Assembly: GCA_900542945.1 (NCBI GenBank)
Contig: UQPI01000015.1
Location: 1 to 44,472 of the forward strand
DNA: 44,472 nucleotides
Source of the DNA: an uncultured Collinsella sp.
Lineage (GTDB): Bacteria; Actinomycetota; Coriobacteriia; Coriobacteriales; Coriobacteriaceae
Reading direction: 5' to 3'
The notes beneath the pieces are model-generated. The model had not been told where the DNA came from, did no database searches, and saw nothing but the letters and a program-made list of their open reading frames with translations. Both the position numbers and the translations under genes were made by a program. Each line of letters opens with the position of its first letter. Positions within the stretch are counted from its first letter, which is position 1. This document shows, in pieces, positions 32,792 to 40,401 of the stretch.

Positions 32792-33961
32792 CTACTTGTC
32801 CCCGTCCCCCGCGGGCGAGTTCTTTTGGTTGCGACGGTTACTCCAGGTCACGTTGTGTTCCTTGTAGTAATCGGGCGCCTCGTTGCCGCTCGCGCTAATG
32901 GGGTCGTTGCCGGTCAGGGTGTCGGCAATATCCTGCACGAATTTAATGAACAGGCTCGAGTCGTCGGTCTCGGACGAATCAAAGTCAAAGCCAAACTCCA
33001 CCGCACCGCCGATGATCTTGTCCACGCACTCCGGGTCGTCGCCGTCCAGCCAAATGACCACGGTGTACTTGTCCACATCGCCCACGCGAAAGTTCTTGTG
33101 GCTAATGGTCGTCACCACGTCCTTGGACGCAAACGGCTCGGTGTTGGGCTCGGGGCTGCCGTCGGCCGTTGCCGCCGCATAGGTGGTGGGCTCGCCGTTG
33201 CGGTACACCCGCACGCGCGCCGCCTTCTCCACGCCCTTGCTGGCGCTGACCACCTTGAGCTTGGCGCTGTAGCCCAGATCGGTCTTGCCGGCGTTGCGGA
33301 TATAGAAGGTGTACGCCACATAGTTCTTGCCGTTGTGGCTGCCGTCGATGTTATCCAGGTTGTCGGGCAGGTCGTCGGCAGCGATATTGGTGCCGTTGTC
33401 CACGGCGTCGGCCGCCAGGCGCGCGGTGGCGTTGTTAAAGTCGCCATTGTCGGCAATGGCCACGCCGCGGCGGAACAGCTCCAGGCGGTTGAGGTTGATG
33501 GTGAAGTTACCCATGTTTTCCTGCATAAACGACAGGGCAAACAGCACGCCAAAGGCAAGCGCCAGCACCACGAGGGCTTTTTGTAGCTTGTCCATGCGCA
33601 GCAGCGCCGTGCCGATGCGCTCCATGCGGCGCTTGGGCATGTACATGGACACGACCGCGTCGGGGTCGATGTCGTCGAGGTCCTGGTCGGCCAGCGCCTG
33701 CTCCAGCTCCTCGATGCGCACCACGCCGCGCAAGTCGCGCTTGGGCTTGCGCTTGGGTTTGGGTTTGGGCTTGGACTTGGGCTTGCCGAAGCGCTTGCGG
33801 GAGGCGGGGGGCTGGTCGGGCGCGGAGTCCTCGCCGGGCGCGTCCTCGGCGTTAGCGCCGGGAGCGTCCTGTAGCGCGTCCTCGGCTTGGTCCTCGGTCA
33901 AACCCTCGGCCAAATCCTCGGCAGCTTGATCTTTGTTGTCGTTACGCTTGAACAGAGCCAT
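32792..33961 (-). CDS. membrane-anchored SipW-cluster protein with shared C-terminal motif
   Basis: A 389-aa protein. Residues 1-60 are acidic and Pro-rich, 59-75 are a K-P-K-P repeat, and a single transmembrane helix lies at about 126-145 without the A-T-Y-A-W signature, so it probably stays anchored. The outer part has a repeated YTFYIRNAGKTDLGYS strand typical of camelysin/TasA-like beta folds and ends with YTVVIWLDGDDPECVDKI, the motif shared by the exported subunits. It likely anchors or starts the fibre at the membrane (inference). It follows the PilZ gene by 5 bp. Confidence 0.78.
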   Translation of the reverse strand: MALFKRNDNKDQAAEDLAEGLTEDQAEDALQDAPGANAEDAPGEDSAPDQPPASRKRFGKPKSKPKPKPKRKPKRDLRGVVRIEELEQALADQDLDDIDPDAVVSMYMPKRRMERIGTALLRMDKLQKALVVLALAFGVLFALSFMQENMGNFTINLNRLELFRRGVAIADNGDFNNATARLAADAVDNGTNIAADDLPDNLDNIDGSHNGKNYVAYTFYIRNAGKTDLGYSAKLKVVSASKGVEKAARVRVYRNGEPTTYAAATADGSPEPNTEPFASKDVVTTISHKNFRVGDVDKYTVVIWLDGDDPECVDKIIGGAVEFGFDFDSSETDDSSLFIKFVQDIADTLTGNDPISASGNEAPDYYKEHNVTWSNRRNQKNSPAGDGDK

Positions 33962-33966
33962 GGCGA

Positions 33967-34632
33967 TCAGATCTTATATTTCGTGCGAATGTAGCCGACG
34001 TATTCTTTGACGAGCTCGCGCTCCATGTCGTCGGCGTAGCGGAACTGCAGGCCGCAGACGTTGCGGTACAGGCTGCCCTTGGGCGCGCGGCGCACCCAGC
34101 ACACGATGCCCAGCTGCTCGGGCAGCTCGTGGCGCTCGCCCTGCAGGCGGATCGTGGGCATTTGCACGGCCAGGGCCTCGCCCACGTCGGGATAATCGTT
34201 GAGGTAGACGGCCAGGCCGCCGGCCGAGACGTCGATGGTCATGGCGTCCTCGGGCTCGGAGGCGGCCGCGTTGTCGCGCTGGTAGGTAAGGCGCATGGCG
34301 ACCTTAAAACGCTCGTCGCGGCGCTTGACAAAGGTGCGCTGCTCGGCGACTTTGCGCATTTTCCAGTAGGTGCGGATGCCTTTTTTCTCGACTGCCTCGG
34401 GATAGCCGGCGAGCACGAACGTCTCCTCGCCCACTTTGTATTGCAGCAGCAGCTTTTGGTTTTCGTCCATGATGAGCGGCTTGCCGGCGAGCATGGGCGC
34501 GCTCATAAGGAAGTACGCGTCGTCCAGGTTCTCTTTGTACGTGGCGAGCATGTTGAAGTCGGTTTTTTGGCCCATGGGCACGTCGAATGCCACCTGAAGC
34601 TTGGTCCCCGGCGTTATCTGTTGCTCTGCCAT
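33967..34632 (-). CDS. PilZ domain c-di-GMP receptor (YcgR-like)
   Basis: A 221-aa cytoplasmic protein. The start ATG follows GGGGGAG. An N-terminal YcgR-N-like beta domain (about 1-95) precedes a PilZ domain with RRDER (104-108) and DVSAGG (134-139), the two motifs that bind c-di-GMP. It is the first gene of a two-gene operon with the membrane-anchored fibre-type protein, implying that c-di-GMP controls assembly or display of the surface structure. No flagellar gene is seen nearby. Confidence 0.9.
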   Translation of the reverse strand: MAEQQITPGTKLQVAFDVPMGQKTDFNMLATYKENLDDAYFLMSAPMLAGKPLIMDENQKLLLQYKVGEETFVLAGYPEAVEKKGIRTYWKMRKVAEQRTFVKRRDERFKVAMRLTYQRDNAAASEPEDAMTIDVSAGGLAVYLNDYPDVGEALAVQMPTIRLQGERHELPEQLGIVCWVRRAPKGSLYRNVCGLQFRYADDMERELVKEYVGYIRTKYKI

Positions 34633-34820
34633 GTTGTCTCCCCCAGTCGCGGGCGCCGATATCATCGTCGTGCGCGATGCACATTGGGCTATTGTACCTG
34701 CTTTGCCGCAGGTTTCGATGTGCAGCGCGTGAAATGGCGGGATGCAGGGCGCGGGTGAACGCGCAGCTGCTCCGCGCGCGGCATTAATCTGACAGCGATG
34801 CATGCCCCCGACAGTCCGTC

Positions 34821-34884
34821 TGTCTATCTCTCAGCCATCTCTCATTTATCTCTCAGCTTAGAGATGAGTGAGAGATGAGAGACA
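34821..34884. repeat. ATCTCTC hairpin repeat 1
   Basis: The left arm holds three copies of ATCTCTC (TGTCTATCTCTCAGCC...), and the right arm the complementary GAGAT copies up to GAGAGACA. The loop is CAGCTT. It lies in the 550-bp gap between the PilZ gene and the PTS locus. Confidence 0.7.
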
Positions 34885-34974
34885 AAAATGCCGTTATCGG
34901 TTCAAGCAAATCACGTTCGCGCAGGTAAACTCATGTATACGGGAACTTTGACTCGATCCCTAGCCACCTTGCAG

Positions 34975-35050
34975 CATTGTTATCTCTCATATTTATCTCT
35001 CGTCTTTCAGCTATCTCTCGTGTTAGTGACGAATGAGAGATGAGAGATGC
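34975..35050. repeat. ATCTCTC hairpin repeat 2
   Basis: A second inverted array of the same heptamer: TTATCTCTCATATTTATCTC on the left and AATGAGAGATGAGAGATGC on the right, 90 bp after repeat 1. Between them is unique sequence with no gene. Confidence 0.7.
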
Positions 35051-35101
35051 GTGAGTGATGGACGAGTGTGATTTTTTGGACGGTCGGAAAATCCCTCAAA
35101 T

Positions 35102-35138
35102 AAAAAACGGGGCCGGCCTTACGCCGAGCCCCGTTTTC
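35102..35138 (-). terminator. terminator of PTS operon
   Basis: On the minus strand AAAACGGGGC...GCCCCGTTTT with a CG-rich loop is followed by TTTATT, 45 bp after the IID stop. Confidence 0.9.
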
Positions 35139-35182
35139 AAACGGTCAGTTAGTTATCCAACGCGCGAGCATAGCAGTCAACA

Positions 35183-36031
35183 TTACGCCGCCGCGAACAC
35201 TCCCAAGCCCGTTCCGATGATGCAGATTGCGAAGATGCCCAAGATGATCCAAATGGTCTTGACGCCCTTTTTATAGAGGGCAACGCAAGCGAACGTTGCC
35301 AGCAAGGGCAGCAGACCGGGGAAGATCGAATCGAACAGATCCTGCAGGACAATCTCCGAACCACCCACGTCAAAGGTCAAAGCCGTGGACAGCGAGACCT
35401 GTGCCGCAATCATGGCGCCGATAACGGTCATTCCGAGAACACCGGCAGCATGCGTCATGCGAGACATAAGGTTGCTCTCTTCGGACTGCTGCAAAAACTT
35501 GGTTCCCAAGTCGTAACCCAGATGGGCGGCGACGATACGCGTTGCAAAGTTAATCACGGAGTAGATAAGCGCGTACACGATGGGGCCGAGCGGGTTGCCC
35601 GTCGAAGCGATGCCAATACCAATGCCGGCGGCAACCACGCGGAACGTACCCCAGTAGAACGAATCGCCGATGCCGGAAAGCGGTCCCATAAGGCCGACCT
35701 TCATGGCGTTAATCGAGGACGTGTCGAAGTTCTTATCGGCAGCCGCCTGCTCTTCCATCGAAACCGTTAGGCCGGCTACAAACGGAAGCACATGAGGCGT
35801 GATGTTAAAGAACTCGGTATGGCGATCGAGCGCCGCATAGTAATCGTCGTCGTTGGGATAGATCTTTCGCAGGGGCTTCTGAATGGTGTACATGAAGCCC
35901 ATTGCCATCATCTTGTCGTACGACTGCGAGCACTGGCTCGTAAACTGGCGAAGGAACATGCTCCGATACATATCGGGAGTCATAATCGCGTCCTTCTTGG
36001 CCTCTTTGAGGTCGGTGTTCTGGATAGCCAT
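35183..36031 (-). CDS. PTS mannose/fructose/sorbose family IID component
   Basis: A 282-aa membrane component. Family landmarks are the N-terminal FLRQFTSQCSQSYDKMMAMGF region, the GLMGPLSGIGDSFYWGT motif, and C-terminal helices ending in AICIIGTGLGVF. With IIC it transports the sugar while IIB phosphorylates it. The start ATG overlaps the IIC stop by one base. The operon context (SIS deglycase) points to fructoselysine/glucoselysine rather than mannose. Confidence 0.95.
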   Translation of the reverse strand: MAIQNTDLKEAKKDAIMTPDMYRSMFLRQFTSQCSQSYDKMMAMGFMYTIQKPLRKIYPNDDDYYAALDRHTEFFNITPHVLPFVAGLTVSMEEQAAADKNFDTSSINAMKVGLMGPLSGIGDSFYWGTFRVVAAGIGIGIASTGNPLGPIVYALIYSVINFATRIVAAHLGYDLGTKFLQQSEESNLMSRMTHAAGVLGMTVIGAMIAAQVSLSTALTFDVGGSEIVLQDLFDSIFPGLLPLLATFACVALYKKGVKTIWIILGIFAICIIGTGLGVFAAA

Positions 36032-36804
36032 TAGAAGTCCTCCTCTTCATCTGCAGCAACCGTCTGCGGACCGGACGAGCCCTCGCGGAAGGCCAGGAGC
36101 AGCGCGACGCAAATGGCAGCTGCGGCGACGCCGACCACGTCCATCTTGAGGTAGATGACCATAATGAAGCCCAGGAACAGCCAGGGAAGGAGCTTGTTAT
36201 CGCCCATGGTCCTGATAAGAAGAGCGAAGCCGATGCAGACCATGACGCCGGACGCAACGTTGAGGCCGTCCATCACAAACTGCGGAATCGCGCTGAGCGC
36301 ATTGTTGATAAGGTCGGCACCAAAGAACAGCGAGCCAAACACCAGCAGTGCAGACGGAATGCCAATCGACAGCGGCACGATGGTCAGATGGTACAGATTC
36401 GCCTTGGCAAGATCGCGATTTGCCAGAGCGGTCTCAATCTTCTTGCAGGCAAAGGCACCCGGAACGGCGTAGCAGAAGTTGCGCCACACCTGAAGGAAGA
36501 CGGAGACGGGAAGGGCGAGCGCGACGGCAGTTGCCGTGCCCGTACCCGTAATGACGGCAAACGCGCAGCCAAGCACGCCGGAGGCATAGACCTCGGGAGG
36601 AACCGCCGCGCCGACCATGATGGCGCCCATGAACATGGACTCCAAAGCAGCGCCGACGATAACGCCCTGCTGGACATCGCCAAGAATCAAGCCGACAAAC
36701 AGGCTCGTAAACAGCGGACGACCAAGCATCGTAATGCCAAATAATTGCTCGTCCATGGACGCAATAAATGCGACCAGTGCAACTAGAAGATACTGGACAA
36801 CCAC
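36031..36804 (-). CDS. PTS mannose/fructose/sorbose family IIC component
   Basis: About 257 aa with multiple hydrophobic helices. The segment GDVQQGVIVGAALESMFMG is the family hallmark and PPEVYASGVLG follows. I prefer the GTG at 36804, which has a CTGGGG nine bases upstream; a TTG at 36813 is possible but too close to that site. It ends in an acidic tail and couples to IID by a TAATG overlap. It partners with IIA/IIB encoded upstream. Confidence 0.93.
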   Translation of the reverse strand: MVVQYLLVALVAFIASMDEQLFGITMLGRPLFTSLFVGLILGDVQQGVIVGAALESMFMGAIMVGAAVPPEVYASGVLGCAFAVITGTGTATAVALALPVSVFLQVWRNFCYAVPGAFACKKIETALANRDLAKANLYHLTIVPLSIGIPSALLVFGSLFFGADLINNALSAIPQFVMDGLNVASGVMVCIGFALLIRTMGDNKLLPWLFLGFIMVIYLKMDVVGVAAAAICVALLLAFREGSSGPQTVAADEEEDF

Positions 36805-36885
36805 TTCGATCAACCCCAGAAACAGGTCTGCAGGCGAGGCATTCCGCGCAGCTCGCCTGCAGACAACCGCAGCAATTTGAGAGGA

Positions 36886-37920
36886 TTAGTAGTTCATCTG
36901 GTGATAGTAACGACGCGTGGTGAGCGGGTGGTTACGGACGTGCTCGAGATGGCAGCTCAGACGCTCGGTGATGGTGTAGGTGACCATCGGGGAAACGATC
37001 TTGCGGAACTCGGGGTCGCTGAACGGCAGCTCGACCTCGGCGGTGTCAAACTTGTTCACGCGGACGTTGACGCCCTTCTCGTCGGCGAGCATGTGAGTGA
37101 AGTTGTCCACGCGGTCCATGAGCTTACGGGTGTCATCCTCGCCGTAGAGCATGATGAGGCTCGTGCCTTCCTCGCACAGCTCGATGGTGCCGTGGAAGAA
37201 CTCGGCGGCGTGGATGGACTTGGTCTTGATCCACTGCATCTCCTCGAGGATGCACATGGCGTAGTCGTAGGCCTCACCCCAGAGCATGCCGGAGCCAATC
37301 ACCATGTGGTAATCGGTGTCCTTGAAGTCCTCGGCCATGGCGGCGCAGCGCTCGTCCTGAGCGTCCTTGGCCTTGATGAGGTACGGAGCGATGTTGCCGA
37401 ACTCCTCCATGAAGGTGTTGTACTTGGGGAAGGCGCCGGCGTTCTTGAGGAAGCGGGCGACCAGCGTGATCTGGTAGGTGTAGATGGCCTCGCACAGAAC
37501 GTCGTCCTCGGCGAAGCTGAAGAACTTGTAATCGGCGTACTCGGTGGCCGGGGTGTTGTCGTTGGAGACATACATCAGCGTGCGGGCGCCCTGCTCCTGG
37601 CAGAACTTGGCAGCCTCAATGATCTCGGGGGTGGTGCCGGTACGGGTGGAGAAGACGCAGACAGAATCCTTGTTGAAGGTCTTGGGCGGGCAGGCGAGGA
37701 ACTCTGCGGCGATCTCGCAGTGGACATCGACGTCGGCCGTGGTGGTCTCGACCCAATACTTCATCGGGAGCGTGTGGGCCCAGGTGCCGCCGCAGCCGAT
37801 GAAGAAGATGTTGGAATAACCCTGCTCGCAGACCTCGTCCACGGCAGCCTCAATCTGAGGACGGAGAGCGAGGGCATCGCTCACAACCTTCTCGTAACGA
37901 GGCTCATCGAAATTGAACAT
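36886..37920 (-). CDS. frlB: SIS domain deglycase, FrlB-like (fructoselysine/glucoselysine-6-phosphate deglycase)
   Basis: A 344-aa cytoplasmic enzyme of the double-SIS type that splits phosphorylated Amadori products to sugar phosphate plus lysine. The first SIS half has FFIGCGGTWAHT and FSTRTGTTPE; the second has VIGSGMLWGEAYDYA. The HAAEFFHGTIE segment (catalytic Glu region) is highly typical of FrlB. The gene leads the IIC-IID genes and has its own promoter. Whether the substrate is fructoselysine, glucoselysine or another Amadori compound cannot be told from sequence. Confidence 0.85.
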   Translation of the reverse strand: MFNFDEPRYEKVVSDALALRPQIEAAVDEVCEQGYSNIFFIGCGGTWAHTLPMKYWVETTTADVDVHCEIAAEFLACPPKTFNKDSVCVFSTRTGTTPEIIEAAKFCQEQGARTLMYVSNDNTPATEYADYKFFSFAEDDVLCEAIYTYQITLVARFLKNAGAFPKYNTFMEEFGNIAPYLIKAKDAQDERCAAMAEDFKDTDYHMVIGSGMLWGEAYDYAMCILEEMQWIKTKSIHAAEFFHGTIELCEEGTSLIMLYGEDDTRKLMDRVDNFTHMLADEKGVNVRVNKFDTAEVELPFSDPEFRKIVSPMVTYTITERLSCHLEHVRNHPLTTRRYYHQMNY

Positions 37921-37970
37921 CCCTTACTCCTAACTCACTTGGATGAACCCTTCATTCATCCCATGACGTT

Positions 37971-37998
37971 ATAATACTTTATATAACTAACTATGCAA
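37971..37998 (-). promoter_or_regulatory. promoter of frlB-IIC-IID with overlapping palindrome
   Basis: On the minus strand TTGCAT, 16 bp, TATTAT about 50 bp before the frlB ATG. A TTATA...TATAA palindrome overlaps the -10 box and could be the GntR operator. Confidence 0.6.
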
Positions 37999-38032
37999 GA
38001 ACTATTTCAGATTTTTTTTGATTTTTCTTTAA

Positions 38033-38064
38033 TAAAAAGCCCGCCGATCAAATGATCGACGGGC
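38033..38064 (-). terminator. terminator between IIB and frlB
   Basis: A GCCCGTCGATCA/TGATCGGCGGGC stem is followed by TTTTTATT on the minus strand. It ends the IIA-IIB transcript and leaves frlB-IIC-IID to its own promoter. Confidence 0.85.
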
Positions 38065-38115
38065 ATAGGCATAGAGCATTGGTTCAATAAATGCCGAGCA
38101 TCAACGTGTTTCCGG

Positions 38116-38589
38116 CTAGAAAACGTCCTTGGCAAACACCTTAGCGTCATTGGGGACCTGACGGATTTCGATGGCCACGCCATCGCCCAGGAGCTCTTGG
38201 ATATGCTCGGCATCTTTCTCGGTCGCAAAGATCGCAGGGGTCGGATGAAGCGTGGTCTCAGGGGTCTTTCGGGTTCCGCCCAGATTGATCTCTTTGATGT
38301 CTTTGCAACCCTTAGCGAGACGATAGACATCTTCAATCGTCTCAGTGATGATAAACAGCGAATACTTGTCGGTAACGCCGCTGTTGAGCGCCTCGATAGC
38401 AGCGTCAACATCCTTGATGACGAGTTTAACGCCGTTGGGGCGGGCGAGCCTCAAGGCCGCCTTCCTCATGTCGTCTTTTGCCACAGCATCGCTGGCAAGC
38501 AAGATGCAATCTACATCCAAAGCGTGAGTCCAGGACATGGCAACTTGGCCGTGAATCAGTCGGTAATCAACTCTCGTAAGCTTAATCAT
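38116..38589 (-). CDS. PTS mannose/fructose/sorbose family IIB component
   Basis: A 157-aa phosphotransfer protein. The active-site His lies in VDYRLIHGQV near the N-terminus, and SLFIITETIEDVYRL matches the middle of the family. I chose the ATG at 38589 with GGAG nine bases upstream; an ATG three codons earlier abuts the binding site. It takes phosphate from IIA and passes it to the incoming substrate. 71 bp downstream of IIA. Confidence 0.93.
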   Translation of the reverse strand: MIKLTRVDYRLIHGQVAMSWTHALDVDCILLASDAVAKDDMRKAALRLARPNGVKLVIKDVDAAIEALNSGVTDKYSLFIITETIEDVYRLAKGCKDIKEINLGGTRKTPETTLHPTPAIFATEKDAEHIQELLGDGVAIEIRQVPNDAKVFAKDVF

Positions 38590-38660
38590 CGTTATCATCT
38601 CCGCACGTGATAAAGGGAATGACAGGTGTGGCCCCTAGCTAGGGCTCGAACCAGAACTAA

Positions 38661-39080
38661 CTAGAACTCTTCTTCCTCGGCGCCGGCAAGCATGTCCGCC
38701 GCCTCGCAAAGCTGAATAAACGAACGCGATCCCTCGACCGCGGCTTTGGCCTTGTCCGCATCCAGGGAGTCCATCTGTGTAACCATTTCCACCAGCAGCG
38801 GCAAGTTCATTCCAGCGATTAACGTAAACGATCCGTCGGTCTGCCTCTGAATGAATTCGTTGTTTACAGAGCCGCCAAAGATGTCAGTCACGACAAACCA
38901 AGAGTCGGCAGGGTCCCTCGTCTCCATCCATGCATCAATCAACGCCGCGACGTCCCTTGAATCGTCATCGACATAGGCGCACAGGCACTCGATTCGGTCG
39001 TTGGTGCCCATCAGAATCTCCAGAGAGCTTTTCATGCCTTGGGCGAGATAACCATGACTCGCTAGCAATATCTTATTCAT
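38661..39080 (-). CDS. PTS mannose/fructose family IIA component
   Basis: A 139-aa soluble protein. The phosphorylated His is in LLASHGYLAQGM (His9), and FVVTDIFGGSVNNEF is the second family motif. It ends in an acidic tail. It receives phosphate from HPr. First structural gene downstream of the GntR regulator. Confidence 0.93.
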   Translation of the reverse strand: MNKILLASHGYLAQGMKSSLEILMGTNDRIECLCAYVDDDSRDVAALIDAWMETRDPADSWFVVTDIFGGSVNNEFIQRQTDGSFTLIAGMNLPLLVEMVTQMDSLDADKAKAAVEGSRSFIQLCEAADMLAGAEEEEF

Positions 39081-39215
39081 AGTTCTCCAATACCAATAGG
39101 ACGTACTATATTGTCATAACAAAGTATATTAGCAATCTACCCTACGTGGTGTGTCTATTTTCCAAATCCGCGAACGGTAACAATTGGTCGGTAAATCGAC
39201 CAATCTATCGCTAAT

Positions 39216-39920
39216 TTACAAATAGAACTTCAGTCGCTCGGTGCAGTACACCTGACGGGAGATGAAAAGCGGCTCGCCACTTGGGGCATAACGTCTATCG
39301 ACAAACAGAAGCAGCGAAGAGTCCAGCTCCACGTTAAGGTATGCCGCCTCGAGCTCGCTCGCATAGCAGACCTCGAGCGTACGCGTGTTGGGACCCATCT
39401 TGATCCCCTGGCGATCGAGTACCGCCATCAGCGAATCATCGAGGGACTCATGCTCCAAAAAAGAAAGCGCAGCGGAATAGCTATTGGTTTCCAGCATCGT
39501 GGGCTTGCCATCCACAAGGCGCAGACGACGGCTACGCAATACCTTTTGGGTATCGTCTACGCCCAGGAACTTCGCGTCTCGCAGACTTGGGAAGTCCCAG
39601 CCCATTTCGAGAACCCTGGTAGACGCCTGTTTGCCCGCAAGCTGGCACGAATGGGTAAAGCTCTCACGGTCGTCCGCGGCATACATCTGCGTGTCCGACG
39701 AAACGAACGTGCCCTTGCCGCGGGCCCTCTCAACAAGCCCAGCATCTTCCATTTCTTTAATTGCGGAGCGAACCGTTATTCGGCTCACGCCAAATTGCTC
39801 GATAAGCTCCGCCTCGGTCGGAAGCTTATCTCCCGGGCGGTACGTGCCGTTGGCGATTGAATCAGAAAGCGCACGAACAATCTGTTTGTACAGGGGGATA
39901 ACGCTATTTGCCTCAACCAT
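39216..39920 (-). CDS. GntR/HutC family transcriptional regulator with UTRA domain
   Basis: About 234 aa. The winged-helix domain covers residues 5-75 with the signature PGDKLPTEAELIEQFGVSR. A UTRA ligand-binding domain follows (about 90-230), the type that senses phosphorylated sugars or amines, such as FrlR. I chose the second ATG (39920), with AAAGG ten bases upstream. It is the probable regulator of the downstream PTS/deglycase genes; AT-rich palindromes before IIA and frlB are candidate sites. Confidence 0.92.
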   Translation of the reverse strand: MVEANSVIPLYKQIVRALSDSIANGTYRPGDKLPTEAELIEQFGVSRITVRSAIKEMEDAGLVERARGKGTFVSSDTQMYAADDRESFTHSCQLAGKQASTRVLEMGWDFPSLRDAKFLGVDDTQKVLRSRRLRLVDGKPTMLETNSYSAALSFLEHESLDDSLMAVLDRQGIKMGPNTRTLEVCYASELEAAYLNVELDSSLLLFVDRRYAPSGEPLFISRQVYCTERLKFYL

Positions 39921-40136
39921 ATCAACCATACCTTTACAAGGAATCAGCAGCCTATAGATAAATGACTTATATTGTATTAGAACTTTTTAGCACTCCACGC
40001 CATTTCCTATAATGTTTTAGCAAACGAGGGGTTATTTTGCGTAAGCGGTGTAGAGTCCATCCATTTCCGCATACAGCTTCAATCTGATGGCGGTATATGC
40101 ATCCGATAAGCCGATTGATTTTTATCTTATACCTGT
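39921..40136. other. AT-rich intergenic region
   Basis: The region is unusually AT-rich for this genome. It should contain the GntR gene promoter on the minus strand. I saw no gene and could not settle on a -35/-10 pair. Confidence 0.4.
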
Positions 40137-40172
40137 CTCACATTCATCCCTCGTCGTAGAGATGAATGTGAG
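40137..40172. repeat. hairpin CTCACATTCATC/GATGAATGTGAG
   Basis: A perfect 12-bp inverted repeat with a 12-base centre, followed by GTGAGAGATAC. The GAGAGAT wording links it to the ATCTCTC hairpins at 34.8-35.0 kb. Confidence 0.75.
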
Positions 40173-40195
40173 GTGAGAGATACGTACTTGACGCG

Positions 40196-40320
40196 CGAGC
40201 GTGGATATTTGGACGGTTTTTGGGCTTTTGGCGGCCGATTTCGTCCGAAAATCCACGCTCGTGCGGCAGACGTCCGAATTTCCACGCTCGTGTGCCAGAA
40301 AATCCACGCTCATCCGGCAG
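40196..40320. repeat. tandem and inverted TCCACGCTCG repeat array
   Basis: Three direct units of 23 bp with core TCCACGCTC begin near 40247, 40276 and 40298, ending in [GC]GGCAG or GCCAG. A fourth, inverted copy (GAGCGTGGAT) starts at 40197 and pairs with the first unit across 19 bp with two mismatches. It lies 80-200 bp upstream of the M16 peptidase start and overlaps where its promoter should be. Confidence 0.75.
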
Positions 40321-40401
40321 ATTGGTCGAAGGCCCCATATGGGTATACTCTCGGAGATTCGACTCGATTCGCCCCCGTTGGGGCGTCAAAGGAGACTGCA
40401 T

